64,000 nt of DNA from Glandiceps talaboti (Eukaryota > Hemichordata > Enteropneusta > Spengelidae), in NCBI RefSeq assembly GCF_964340395.1, contig NC_135559.1, positions 519,501-583,500 of the forward strand, given 5' to 3'. The notes below the pieces were generated by a model. The model made no database searches, was not told where the DNA came from, and saw only the letters and a program-made list of their open reading frames with translations. This document shows positions 21,803 to 34,100 of this stretch, one piece after another. Each line of letters opens with the position of its first letter. Positions within the stretch are counted from its first letter, which is position 1. The position numbers and the translations under genes were made by a program.

Positions 21803-23117
21803 ATCTATCTGATGCAAGATGATGTGTAGAAAGTAGATTATGCTTTAGTTATTGGGGATTTCAACATATTAAGTAAAGATTTTGAAGACAGAGTCATTAT
21901 TATAATATAGACAAATGCAAGTTTAGCAAAGCTGTATAGTTTTGCAAGTTTGAAATTAAAGACATTCTCAAAAAATGTTCTGTGAAAGAAAAGTGAGTGA
22001 TATTCATCTCAGACATGGACTGTGATGATATATAGCATTTCATTGTATTGACCAGATAGTGTGACTAAAATAGGAACAGAACACTTTTAATTTATAATTA
22101 TTTGTTTTGTCAGGCTGTAATGAATGTCTTTCATTGTACTGCAAAGGACGTATTTTATGACAAAAATAATTAATCAAGTGATCTTTGGCAACAAATTACT
22201 ACTGTACAGCAAATTTCTTTTATGGGAATTATAACAAGATTTTATAATTTGTGACACATTTCATGTTATGACACACCCCTCCCTAGGGTTATTGCTATTA
22301 ATCATATCAGCATCTTTAGATCTACACTGTCACAGGAGGTGTTTTAAAGATTTGAGAACCCTTGTATAAGATATGAAGGAAATCTAGTAAAATGTACAAT
22401 CTTTCACACATCAGTGTTTTGGGTAAAGATTTAGATTCTTGGTAAGAGAAAGTGAGAAAGAGAGGGAGAGAGCAGTGAAGTCTCCCATTTAAACTGTACC
22501 AGTGCAGTATTCTACAAATCTGATAAAAGAGAGGAAAATGTGGTGAAATTTACATAATTTCCTGTATGTTCAGTAGCTTGCTAACTTTCAGAACCCTGGA
22601 AGAAAAGGAGTTGTGATTATGTAGTAAAATATTTTGATTTTCTATGCACTCATTATTACAGCCTAGGTTTAAGGTCATCTGTAACAAAGAGGTTAATACA
22701 GAGATTTTAAGTAAAGAAAACTGATGTGCAGTGACCCACATGTGCAAAATGACACTCAAATAGTAGTGACCTATTCCACTCAGAGTAAACACACACATAC
22801 AGCATGTACTATTACTGGTGTATAATGTTTAATGTGTTCATTTATTGTTATTCTAGAAAACAACACTGTTACCGGTATATTATTATGGTTCACAATTGGT
22901 ACAGAAATGACCATTGTAAGGATTCCTATAGTATATTGTAACACTTTGTATTCATACAGCCTTCAGTGATTAGATTAGACCGTGTCACATGACATAGACT
23001 AGTGACCTCAATTTGCATACAGAGGCCAATAGTTGTTTTCTATTTTCCCTAGGGCACTATTACAGTAGCACAAGACTGGTCCTACCAGTGGTTTTTTTCA
23101 CTCTGGAAAGAATATTT

Positions 23118-23448
23118 GTTATAGAACACTTATTGCCTGGCCTTATTCGGGCACTATTAGATGTCATATTACACCCCCATGCTGTTATAGAACACTTATT
23201 GCCTGGCCTTATTCGGGCACTATTAGATGTTATATTACCCCTCGTGCTGTTATAGAACACTTATTGCCTGGCCTTATTTAGGCACTATTAGATGTCATAT
23301 TACCCCTCGTGCTGTTATAGAACACTTATTGCCTGGCCTTATTCAGGCACTATTAGATGTCATATTACACCCCATGCTGTTATAGAACACTTATTGCCTG
23401 GCCTTATTCAGGCACTATTAGATGTCGTATTACGTACCCCTCAGGCTG
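23118..23448. repeat. 66-bp tandem repeat, 5 copies
   Basis: Each unit contains TAGAACACTTATTGCCTGGC and GGCACTATTAGATGTCATA, with point variants such as TTCGGGC, TTTAGGC and TTCAGGC. Confidence 0.95.
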
Positions 23449-24451
23449 TTATGTAGCAACTATTTCCCTGAGGCTGAAATACTTGCTACATACATTTGTA
23501 ACAGCCCTTGAGGTAAAAGACATCTACTAGTGTCAACATAACTAGGCAATAAGTATGTACTATATTCACATTTATAGAATGACTTTTTAGGACTGTACCT
23601 TTCCTATATCCCTTCTAAACAAATCCAGCAGACAGTTAATTGCTTTGTAATTAGCTATCTTAGCATTAAGAATTCCAAATTAGATTTCATAGTGTTAATA
23701 TGTTGTGCTTTGTATTCAGATAGTTTTAAAGTAGAATCTATCTCAAGGAATAATTCTACTAAAAACTTAAGGTAGTAAAATATCCAAAATTTACAATAGG
23801 AAAGCTTGTTCCTAGTTATTTTGCAGAAAGTTAGGGGGTACACAATCTTGTTTTCTAAAATGTTACCAATCTGCTAGTTTCCCAGTATTTGATGGCCATT
23901 TTTGGCTTCTTAATAAATGGTTTCATTTCATATCATTCTGGATTCTATTTGATCATTTTGACCCCTGATTTTATTTTCTTGATTTTAATTACGATTGGGA
24001 TGGGCTTTTCTTAACAGTTACCTCTGAGGTACATACTACATTAAGATCATATCAAAGCAGATATTTCATTGTTATTACTGAGGAAAAGATAAGGCAGATG
24101 TATTCGGAAGTGTTATCTGTGAAATTTGGTTTCAAAATATTTTAATACGAAAAGTGTTGCATGTTTATTTGCCAAATAGTTGTTAGTAATATATGTAACT
24201 GTTTATTGGCTGTTGCCTGGTTACTATTATAAATTACATTATTTTTTCTCCAAATATATGTATCATCACATATCACTACTAAGATGAACTATAAAACTTG
24301 TATGTTTTCTACATGTACTAGATATAATAATGCTATGGAGATGTAGGACTACAGAGTAGAGCCACCTACAGGCTACACTCTAGTTGTTACAGTAACACAT
24401 GTATTTTGAAAACATGTCAAAACCTAATTTCAATTGAGGTGTATGCCCATA

Positions 24452-24532
24452 CACACACACAACACATGCTGTGTAATACAAGTGTACACACATTCACAGA
24501 CATATGCACACACACAACACACATACATACAT

Positions 24533-24609
<77 letters not shown>

Positions 24610-24826
24610 ACACATACACACACATGCACAAACACACATGCTGCATAATACAAATGTACATACATTCACAGACATATGCACACATACACCATGCACACAC
24701 ACACACATACACATACACACACATACATACACATACACACACACTACATACACATACACACACATACACACATACACACATAATCACACATACACACACA
24801 CATACACACACACACACACACACAGA
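24452..24826. repeat. (CA)n / (TA)n compound microsatellite
   Basis: A CA-rich stretch surrounds a pure TA run of about 64 bases. A longer phrase (TTCACAGACATATGCACACA and its left flank) occurs on both sides of the TA core, so an older duplication underlies the array. Confidence 0.96.
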
Positions 24827-25204
24827 ATACAGATATGATTCATCTTGGTGCTGATGTTTGGTGATATTTATTGTAAACTTTTACAATGCAAGGGTTTTCT
24901 TTAAAAGGATTGTATCCACTTTGTATCAATTTTGTTGTAAAAAAGTATTAATTTAATGTTTATGGAAATTAAAAAAGGATAAAGACAAATTATTATCGTT
25001 ACATGGCGAGTTTTTTTATACTGAAAAGTTTATACAGTAGAGTCAGTTTCTAGCTTATGTTTTCCTAGCAACATGAATGGGTACCAGGTAGGATGTAGTT
25101 GTTTTCTGAGATGTAATCCAATATTGTTAGATGTAGTAAGTGTCATGTACTTCTCAGAGAATCAACAAATACTAGTATAATGTGACTACTGAATAATGTG
25201 TGAG

Positions 25205-25317
25205 TGTCTTCAAGTGTTATAGCTACCTTCCCCACATGTGTCTTCAAGTGTTATAGCTATATATACCTTCCCCACATATTCTTTAAGTGTTATAGCTATA
25301 TATACCTTCCCCACATG
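25205..25317. repeat. About 40-bp tandem repeat, 3 copies
   Basis: The phrases AAGTGTTATAGCTA and ACCTTCCCCACAT recur three times; the second and third copies carry an extra TATATA. Confidence 0.9.
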
Positions 25318-25573
25318 GTTTCTCAATCCTCAAAATTATAACATACAAGTTTCACAGTGCATCAAGTTGACCACTGAGTGTAACATATTTCATGATTCTA
25401 ATATTACCAAAAATACAAAATAACAATTTTAAAGATGTCACATTTGCAAAGCAAAGAGAAATCATAGATCCTGTCCTCTTCTTTGTGTAATCACTAGACT
25501 AAGTGTCAAATATCCAAACAAAGCTGTCATATTTAGATATTGGTCCCTAAGTTTTCTTTGTTCAGCCATGGAA

Positions 25574-25615
25574 AATATGAGTGACTTAAGGGGCCTTGTC
25601 ACTAGACAAGTAGTG
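25574..25615. repeat. Copy of a dispersed repeat (AAGGGGCCTTGTCA family)
   Basis: AATATGAGTGACTTAAGGGG followed by CCTTGTCACT closely matches stretches near 32695 and 48417, outside any shared gene. Confidence 0.55.
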
Positions 25616-25845
25616 ACAAACCCTCAGTTCATCAGCAACTCATATAATTATACCTCCTCAAGCATAAGTTTATACCATGCACAAGCCAAGTCATTGTCTT
25701 TGAACAGAAAATATGGATCATATACCCTAGTCATTTTATGTCCCGTAAACCTGTGTTAACATCACTGGTTTTGCGATGCTCAAAGTGAGAGTCAAAATGT
25801 TCAAAGTCATCATTAATTTTTTCCAATATGTCATAAATGAGTCCA

Positions 25846-27639
25846 TCAATGAAATTTGACTTTATCTTTGCTGATTGCAACACATCCAAATAATGATTTA
25901 CCAGTTGGTAAATGACCAATAACTTTCCATGCGTCAACGGAAGGATCATAACATTCCACAGCTTTCACACCAACAATTTCTTCATCGTCATCTTCATCTT
26001 GTCGCAAGCCACCCATTACGTACATTTTCCCATTACACACTGTGGATGTAAATAATCGCCTCTTATGCCTCAGACCTGGAATTCGGCACCATTTATCCAT
26101 CGTTGGGTTGTAACGACAAACTTTATCACTGCATTCCTGTCCTGTGCCATCTACACCAATAACGTATATCATGCCATTCAGTGTGCATGCACTGGCCCAA
26201 TTGGAGACTACCATACCAGGGACGGGTGCACAGAGGGACCATTGATTTTGTTTGACATCATAGCACTGTACAACACCAAGGCCACCACTGTAGGGACCTT
26301 GCTCATTTTGGCCATCAAGGTCATTGATAAAATATTGGCCATACTGCCTATGGCTACCATTGTAAGGATCTCTCTCATATTGCCCTCCAATGACATAGAT
26401 TTTATCATCCATTGGCACCATGCATGGGCTGTGCACTGGAATCACGATTGGTGCAAGTTGTTGTACAGGCGTTTCTCGACACTTGTCATAACACATGAAC
26501 TTGCCAATATCATAAGCTGTGAGTACATACATCTTCTCATCAAGTGTTACCACACCATTGCATACAAAGTCAACACATGATGTATCTTTTGTGATGTCTT
26601 GTACACTTCCGTCTTGTGGGTTATACAGTATTGCTTTACCAGTTCTGAAGGCGATAAGTACTGAATCAAGAAATGGTCTGACAGCAGAGTGAGGAATGAA
26701 CACTGCACCTGACACAGGATATGATTTATTACATACATCATTAGATTTATTAGTAACTGGGTCATAACTGAAAAGTTTCACTCTTTGCAATTTACCAGGA
26801 TCATCCTCGTATGTTTCTGACCTTGATATCATAGCATGTTCCACCATCAGTATGACTTCATATCTCCGACATGTTGGATCATTATTACAATTCTGCCATA
26901 AATCTGTCAGCTGTGGTTCTTTACTTAATGTGCTTCTATCTAAGGCATTAAAATTTACGTCTGCAAGCCTCAATATCTCTGGAAAATGATCTTCTCTTTG
27001 TTCAGTATCCCACTTCAGCCATATCAGCAGTGTTTTTAGAAATGTTGGTTCTCTCTCAACAATCAAGTTTTCATCAGTTAGATATTCGTCCAGTCTCTCC
27101 TTGGATAGATGAAGAAATGCGACTGTTTTTGACACTTCACAAAAGTTGTGAATGGCAAATGTCTTTGCAGTTTTTGCCAGCAACAGACAACCATGTATCT
27201 CTGCAAATTCTTGTATCTCCAAGCAGTTTTCAATGTTGATTTCACTGTTGAAAACAGATGCACAAAATTCCACCAAACTCTCGATTTGATAAAGTGCTCC
27301 TGCTGCCAACAACTGTTGTAGATTTTGTGATGATATTGTCACTTTTCCAGTGTAAATAAACTTGATGACAGCTTCCAAGATTTCTGGTTCGACATCGTGA
27401 ATAACAACTTTGTTGGCAGAACTTTCCACCAAGCCACTTGTGAACATTGCACGGAAATATTGACTGGCCATAGATAAGATACAGCGATGGCATTTTATCT
27501 CTTCACCTTTTGCTACAAGAATCATATCACTCATAAAACTGGATGCAAACAGTTCCTGCATGTTATGAAGTAGAATTTCTGGGTATGGTTTATGAAAGTA
27601 ATCAATTGTGCTCATATCTGGAGTACGTCGTACAGCCAT
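25846..27639 (-). CDS. BTB-BACK-kelch protein (KLHL family)
   Basis: Encodes 597 residues in a single coding exon. An N-terminal BTB/POZ domain (about 28-130, with SDMILVAKGEEIKCHRCIL and FRAMFTSGLVES) is followed by a BACK domain (about 135-235, NCLEIQEFAEIHGC) and kelch repeats from about 300 onward. Clear blades include KIYVIGGQY, GMIYVIGVDG and KMYVMGGLRQDED, each with the YDP or YNP and W pattern. Such proteins are substrate adaptors of cullin-3 ubiquitin ligases: BTB-BACK binds CUL3 and the propeller binds the target. I cannot assign a particular KLHL member. A TATTGCAG acceptor 43 bases upstream of the ATG (exon side beginning at 27682) implies a noncoding first exon further right. The gene is transcribed leftward, head-to-head with ACOT9. 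Confidence 0.95.
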   Translation of the reverse strand: MAVRRTPDMSTIDYFHKPYPEILLHNMQELFASSFMSDMILVAKGEEIKCHRCILSMASQYFRAMFTSGLVESSANKVVIHDVEPEILEAVIKFIYTGKVTISSQNLQQLLAAGALYQIESLVEFCASVFNSEINIENCLEIQEFAEIHGCLLLAKTAKTFAIHNFCEVSKTVAFLHLSKERLDEYLTDENLIVEREPTFLKTLLIWLKWDTEQREDHFPEILRLADVNFNALDRSTLSKEPQLTDLWQNCNNDPTCRRYEVILMVEHAMISRSETYEDDPGKLQRVKLFSYDPVTNKSNDVCNKSYPVSGAVFIPHSAVRPFLDSVLIAFRTGKAILYNPQDGSVQDITKDTSCVDFVCNGVVTLDEKMYVLTAYDIGKFMCYDKCRETPVQQLAPIVIPVHSPCMVPMDDKIYVIGGQYERDPYNGSHRQYGQYFINDLDGQNEQGPYSGGLGVVQCYDVKQNQWSLCAPVPGMVVSNWASACTLNGMIYVIGVDGTGQECSDKVCRYNPTMDKWCRIPGLRHKRRLFTSTVCNGKMYVMGGLRQDEDDDEEIVGVKAVECYDPSVDAWKVIGHLPTGKSLFGCVAISKDKVKFH

Positions 27640-27682
27640 GTTTTTGTTCCTGTCTGTTTTGTACCTCTTAGCTGTTTGGTGT

Positions 27683-29351
27683 CTGCAATAAATAAAACAG
27701 ATTATAAATTATCAGTTATCAGTCCTTTCTTTGCAATGACAAAAAGAATTCACAAGTGACTATGTCCTGTATCAACTCAAAAGTGACTGTGTCCTGTATC
27801 AACTCACAAGTGACTGTGTCCTATATCAACTCACAAGTGACTGTGTCCTGTATCAACTCACAAGTGACTGTGTCCTGTATCAACTAACAAGTGACTGTGT
27901 CCTGTATCAACTCACAAGTGACTGTGTCCTGTATCAATTCACAAGTGACTGTGTCCTGTATCAACTCACAAGTGACTATGTCCTGTATCAACTCACAAGT
28001 GACTGTGTCCTGTATCAACTCACAAGTGACTGTGTCCTGTATCAACTCACAAGTGTCTGTGTCCTGTGTACCAACTCACAAATGAATGTGTCCTGTATCA
28101 ACTCACAAGTGACTGTGTCCTGTATCAACTCACAAGTGACTGTGTCCTGTATCAACTCACAAGTGACTGTGTCCTGTATCAACTCACAAGTGACTGTGTC
28201 CTGTATCAACTCACAAGTGACTGTCCTGTACCAACTCACAAGTGACTGTGTCGTGAATAAACTCGCACTCACAAGTGACTGTCCTGTACCAACTCACAAG
28301 TGACTGTGTTCTGTATCAACTCACAAGTGACTGTGTCCTGTATCAACTCACAAGTGACTGTGTCCTGTATCAACTCACAAGTGACTGTGTCCTGTATCAA
28401 CTCACAAGTGACTGTGTCCTGTATCAACTCACAAGTGACTGTGTCCTGTGTACCAACTCACAAATGAATGTGTCCTGTATCAACTCACAAGTGACTGTGT
28501 CCTGTATCAACTCACAAGTGACTGTGTCCTGTATCAACTCACAAGTGACTGTGTCCTGTATCAACTCACAAGTGACTGTGTCCTGTATCAACTCACAAGT
28601 GACTATGTCTTGTATCAATTCACAAGTGACTGTGTCCTGTATCAACTCACAAGTGACTGTGTCCTGTATCAACTCATAAGTGACTGTGTTGTGAATAAAC
28701 TCACGAGTGACTGTGTCCTGTATCAACTCACAAGTGACTATGTCCTGTATCAACTCACAAGTGACTGTGTCCTGTATCAACTCACAAGTGACTGTGTCCT
28801 GTATCAACTCACAAGTGACTGTGTCCTGTATCAACTCACAAGTGACTGTGTCCTGTATCAACTCACAAGTGACTATGTCTTGTATCAACTCACAAGTGAC
28901 TGTGTCCTGTATCAACTCACAAGTGACTGTGTCCTGTATCAACTCATAAGTGACTGTGTTGTGAATAAACTCACGAGTGACTGTGTCCTGTATCAACTCA
29001 CAAGTGACTATGTCCTGTATCAACTCACGAGTGACTGTGTCCTGTATCAACTCACAAGTGACTATGTCCTGTATCAACTCACAAGTGACTGTGGTCTGTA
29101 TCAACTCATAAGTGACTGTGTCGTGAATGAACTCACAAGTGACTGTGTCCTGTATCAACTCACAAGAGACTGTGGTCTGTATCAACTCACAAGTGACTGT
29201 GTCCTGTATCAACTCATAAGTGACTGTGTCGTGAATGAACTCACAAGTGACTGTGTCCTGTATCAACTTATAAATAACCATTCTGTATCAACTCACAAGT
29301 GACTGTCCTTTATCAACTCACAAGTACATGTAACTCAAGATTTAAACTTAC
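27683..29351 (-). other. Inferred 5' UTR intron of the kelch gene
   Basis: On the minus strand a good donor (TAGTG|GTAAGT, exon side ending at 29352) and the acceptor next to the coding exon bracket about 1.67 kb, nearly all of it the 27-bp minisatellite. The noncoding exon to the right of 29352 is inferred from the donor alone. Confidence 0.45.
27751..29325. repeat. 27-bp minisatellite, about 58 copies
   Basis: The unit is ACTGTGTCCTGTATCAACTC followed by ACAAGTG. Variants include CTATGTCC, TTGTATC and a distinct GTCGTGAATAAACTCACGAG block that recurs at intervals, showing higher-order structure of several hundred bases (the blocks around 28680 and 28950 repeat each other). The period is a multiple of three, so long frames are open on both strands without being genes. 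Confidence 0.98.
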
Positions 29352-29352
29352 C

Positions 29353-31183
29353 ACTACACTACCTACAGATAATATTGACCACTAATTAACAGCTACAATG
29401 TCTTCTTATAAGTAATTGACCAATTTGTAGTCAATATATCAGAGTTGCAGCTAGTATCTAACAAAACAGTTTCAAAACACGTTCCAGTTACAGGAAGTAC
29501 ATAGATTTTAAATCATAAGTTAAGTACATAGATTTTGCCGTGTCGTGTCAGTTTTCTTTATATGACTTTACAACATTGCGAAATTGTTGACCCTTGTTTC
29601 ATGATGATGGGGCCTAAGTTCCGTATGGGTATTTTCTCGAATGACAAGAAGAGGGGCAAAATTGTTTCGAGGTTTCATTTGTAACTGATGAAGCAAACTA
29701 TTTCTTGCCTTGTGATAGCTTCTGCAAATTTGCATTTATTTTTTAAAGTTGAAGAACATTCCAATGTCAACGTTTCTGTTAAAAAGTGTATCATCGGATC
29801 ATCTACCCGGCTATATGGAGAGCCTCTCAACATGCCGCTCCATCTTACTAATAATATATGTACGTACATCTCTATTCGATCGAGAGCAAAAAACTTGTGA
29901 GCCTAGCTAGCCTGTACAAAACCCGGAAAACTTGTATCGTTCGTGAAAAGATGGCACCCCTGTTCCTCAAAGCGAATCTACAAGTTTACATACCTATTAC
30001 CTGTTAAATACGTCCTTGTAACCTACAGTATATCTAATGCAGATTGTAAGCTCTCTCGTGAATCTTCTTCTCCCGAGCTTCCGTACCCGTGCATTACTTA
30101 TGCCGCGCCAAAATTAATATGCATCTAGAACGTGATGGGGGCGCTATTCCCTAAACTTTTTATACGCCAAGGACTTCGAAACAGAAGTTGCCTGTCATAT
30201 TCGTGATATGCTCCCTGGAGACTCACTCTGCACATGAGACACCTTAAATCTGCTTTGGCATTATTTTGTTAAGAAGGTATTACATGTAAATGCAATAATT
30301 TTAAAAATGAAATCGTAAGAAGTTATCATTTTCTTCGTCTCAAGTTCAATCCTGGTGATAATGGTGGTGATGGTAATAAATATGTAACACGACAATTCTC
30401 CGAAGTTGGGGGTGGGTGGGTGGGTAGGTGGGTGTCTCCTTCCCTCAATAAACATAGTGTTTTTCAAATTGATAACCCCGCCTTTAATTTTCCTTCGAAG
30501 GTTTTCGATATGTGATGTACTCCTAGTAGACCATATCTAATTTACCAGTTTTTAACAAATTTCTTGAGAAATTAGTACAAATCAAGTTCTGACTTACCAA
30601 GACAAGCATAAAATTGAAAAAAAAGAATACGCGTTCAAAAAAAAATAATAATATAAAACAGTCTATCTCAATATCTATTGAATGAAATTGATCAAGGTAA
30701 TCCCAATCTAGAGTTTTCTAAGGCCTCTGGTATCATAGCTAGCTGCAATAATTGTAACGTTTGTTTGTTTGTTTTGATTTTGATTCCCTCCCCTCCCCTC
30801 CCCGTTTTTGTGCTTTTTTCGTTCCGTCATTTAACCGGAAAACAAACGACGGAAGGAAAAAACAGCACAAAAACAGAAAAAATCCCTCAAAATGAAAACA
30901 AACGCTACAATTATTGTATTTACCATAAACCATCACATTCTACTTGCCAAGCCGAGGGTTGCCTCTTATTTGCCTTAAAACCTACTCATCACCCTGAAGT
31001 CATAAAATCTAATAAACAAAATATACATATCTCGCGGTATTCCCCAGGGTGGACCAACTTTACTTTTAATTGATATATCAATGTCATCAAATGCTTTTGA
31101 AATGTATATAAATGGTTCTAACCATTGTGAGTGACGTACAAGGTCTAGGGAATCCCGAGCCTCGTTTTCGAAACGGATATCCC
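29353..31183. other. Shared upstream region of the kelch gene and ACOT9
   Basis: No coding gene is supported. This 1.8-kb gap between two divergent genes should contain both promoters. It holds a GGTGGGTGGGTAGGTGGG stretch near 30410 and a foldback element, listed separately. Confidence 0.5.
30746..30916. mobile_element. Foldback MITE-like element, about 170 bp
   Basis: Terminal inverted repeats CAATAATTGTAACGTTTGT (30746-30764) and ACAAACGCTACAATTATTG (30898-30916) match at all but one position. The interior also pairs: GTTTTTGTGCTTTTTTCGTT is mirrored by the later GGAAAAAACAGCACAAAAAC. There is no transposase, as expected for a MITE. A related terminal motif occurs near 57288-57302. Confidence 0.7.
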
Positions 31184-31194
31184 AAACATGGCGG
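31184..31194 (+). promoter_or_regulatory. YY1-like motif over the ACOT9 start codon
   Basis: AAACATGGCGGC around the ATG resembles the AANATGGCGGC motif that YY1 binds near the start of many TATA-less housekeeping genes. This rests on a motif match only. Confidence 0.35.
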
Positions 31195-34100
31195 CGTCAA
31201 GGTAAGTGCATTCACTCGACAGAACTCGATCTCATATCTCTGTAGTTACACGATAAATGATCTGATTACTCACGGTGGCTGACAAATTACGTACGTTGGA
31301 TGATAATTTTAGTTTGACATAGAGGGCGATCGTTTTATTTAGGAATTTTTGCAAATGATTTAAAAATTTTACGAAAACATCAGGAGGAGGTGAATGTACA
31401 CCATACATTAGTGTGTGTACTCATGGATCTGTTATCAATGATATGTGTACTGTACATGGAAGTATCACTTACATGTTGTGTACATGTCCGAGGTACATGT
31501 ACGGTCGTGTATTTTAGGAGAAAGGGAACAACAATTTGCTAACAGTTTGTGAACCATGGTAACAAGCGTGGTAAAAGAGACATAAAAGAAAATATTTTAC
31601 CATCCAGGTGGGGATCCACAATAAATACTACTATAGTACTCGGAGCCATGGGGAACTCATTATAAATACAAATGCAAATATAAAATCTCACAGACTTTAG
31701 TACTGGTAGTTATCTCTGACACCAATTCTCTAATAAATATACATAGGTTAGAGTCAGTGAAATACATTTAGCATATTTTCTTCTTTCTCTTCAAAGGTGT
31801 TTAATGAGGCTTCTCCAGAGAAGAAGTCGACATTTCTTGGGACATTATGCTGCATGTTCAAGTGTTGCTGGATTACGAACAATCGTTGAAGGTATCTTAC
31901 TTCTTGCAGTTGTATCACTTTGCAACTTATTGACATTTCGACCTGGAAAGTAATGATACCTTTACTGGAAGTGATCCAGTCTTTCTAATGCTCTAAATTA
32001 CCTATTTACTAATTATTGATTCGACGATGTAAAATTAATTGATGTCCATGTGTAAACAACACATTCAAATAATATATGGGATTCTGATACAAAGGTTGTC
32101 AAGTTTAGCACTTTTGGCAATTTTGATAACTCTAACTGTGATCGTAGGTTGCATAGCAATGAAGGAATTGCTGAAGACTTACACACCAACAGAGGTACTG
32201 TCATCCTTCAGTGTTTGTTACCTTCCGAGTACATATCCAATGACTACAGTCAATCCTACATGCTTAGCAAGTACTAACATAGTCTATCATAACTAGTGTT
32301 AAGTTAACTCTCAACTTAAATTATCAAGTACATAAACAGAAACTATCCCAAAATGCATCGACTAACATCACATTTTTTTTTCTCTTACAAAGTCAGACAA
32401 GATTTAACAAAACTGGTTGGAAGGAAAGCACCATGGAGGTGGGTACTATACATGTATATAAACAAGTGAATTCCAGTACATGTGGTTTTAGTGTACATGT
32501 ATATAAACAAGTGAATTCCAGTACATGTGGTTATATTGTACTGGGGAACTTCTTTGTCATCTTTGTCTTATTTATCTTAGTTTGATATCATGCAAAACAG
32601 ATATCACAATTTTGTTTATATTTCACTGGTATAAATAAATAAATATGTATTGAATTTACTCTGGATACTTTTCTTTGTTCAACTGAGAAAAAATATGAGT
32701 CACATAAGGGGCCTTGTCATGTGAATAAGTCAAAGATAAGTATACACATAAGGTGCCTTGTCATGTGAATAACTCAAAGATAAGTATACACTTAAGGGGC
32801 CTTGTCTTGGGAATAAGTCAAAGATAAGTGTACACATAAGGGGCCTTGTCATGTGAATAAGTCAAAGATAAGTATATGCTGATCTCACACTTTATGTAGC
32901 AAGTATTTTCTGGCTGAATGAGAAAAATATTTGAGGACTATATGATCATACCTGCAGAAACATGATTTAGAGTGAAAAATATGGAAAATAATTGTGATTG
33001 TGAACGTTTTGATTTGTACATGTATTTGAAGAACTGCAGAATCAGTGACATAGACACCTGTTGTAGTTACATAAAACAATCTAGATATAAATCCAATATT
33101 TTTAGTTTCAACATGTTTAATTTGGAGTGCATTTGCTATATACTCAGTATTGTCTATATAAAATAATCTGTTGTAAGGCCTAAAAAAATTGTTTGGTTCT
33201 GGTTACGTGATCCCACCTAGTCTTTCACTGCCGTACCCTAAACATATGTGTATGTATTCAAGAAAAAAATAATAAAATTGCAAAAATTGTGAAGTTTCGC
33301 GAGAAATAGTGGATACGGAAATTAACATCAACTTAAAGAGACACTTTAAAACTGTTCTTCCAATCTGTAATGGCTGTACATCTGATGGGAAGAAACCAAT
33401 ACGAATAACACAGACCATATGGAAAACAATGGAAAACGTAACTACCAAAAGTAGACATTCACACATAACATTTTTTTTTCAAAAATAATAAAATACAAAT
33501 CTACCTTTCCCACCTATTCTAAAATTGAGTGTAATTGGAACCACACATTGTTTTTAGGCCTAAAAAGGAATTATTGTGAATGTCTATACTAGTAATTTAA
33601 CTTTTGTAGGGATGGCCAGGATAGGTTTGACACTCTGAAACCACCAGAGTCTCAGAAAGACCTTCCTGTGAAAAGGATGAAAGACAGTTATCGGGAAGCC
33701 ATTATACCGCTAGGAACAGATGAGACATTGCAAGCTAAATATATCAACATACACAACTTGGTCAGATTTGGAAGAATTCTAGAAAATTTAGATACATTTG
33801 CCGGTGAGTATCAAAGTTGGTATATGGATTATAAATAGTGATATGTTTACTGTTGAAATAAAGTTGATCAATCATGTGAACTAAAATTCTAGCCCTTGAG
33901 GGGGCCTCCTTTCTGGTTTGTGAGGGCGCCCTGTCACCGTGTACCTTACAGACTACGAGGAAACACTATGCCAGGAAATAGAGATATTTTCATAAACTAT
34001 GGATTCTGGAGAGTCAGTTCACGATTTACACCACTTGCAATTACTGTACTTATGATTTCAAATAAACAACAAGTTGATCTTGTGCATTTATAGGGTATCT

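Larger units (their letters stand above)
21692..25845. other. FIS1 3' region and intergenic DNA
   Basis: No gene is supported between FIS1 and the kelch gene. The stretch contains several tandem repeats and a copy of a dispersed repeat, each listed separately. The last 100 bases should be the 3' UTR of the leftward kelch gene. Confidence 0.5.

Noticed and set aside
28424-29302. Frames of about 285 codons on both strands
   Set aside because: These are a product of the 27-bp minisatellite period.
27751-29325. CRISPR-like array
   Set aside because: Repeats are directly adjacent with no unique spacers, and the surroundings are plainly animal genes. The same applies to the other arrays, including 43966-44245.
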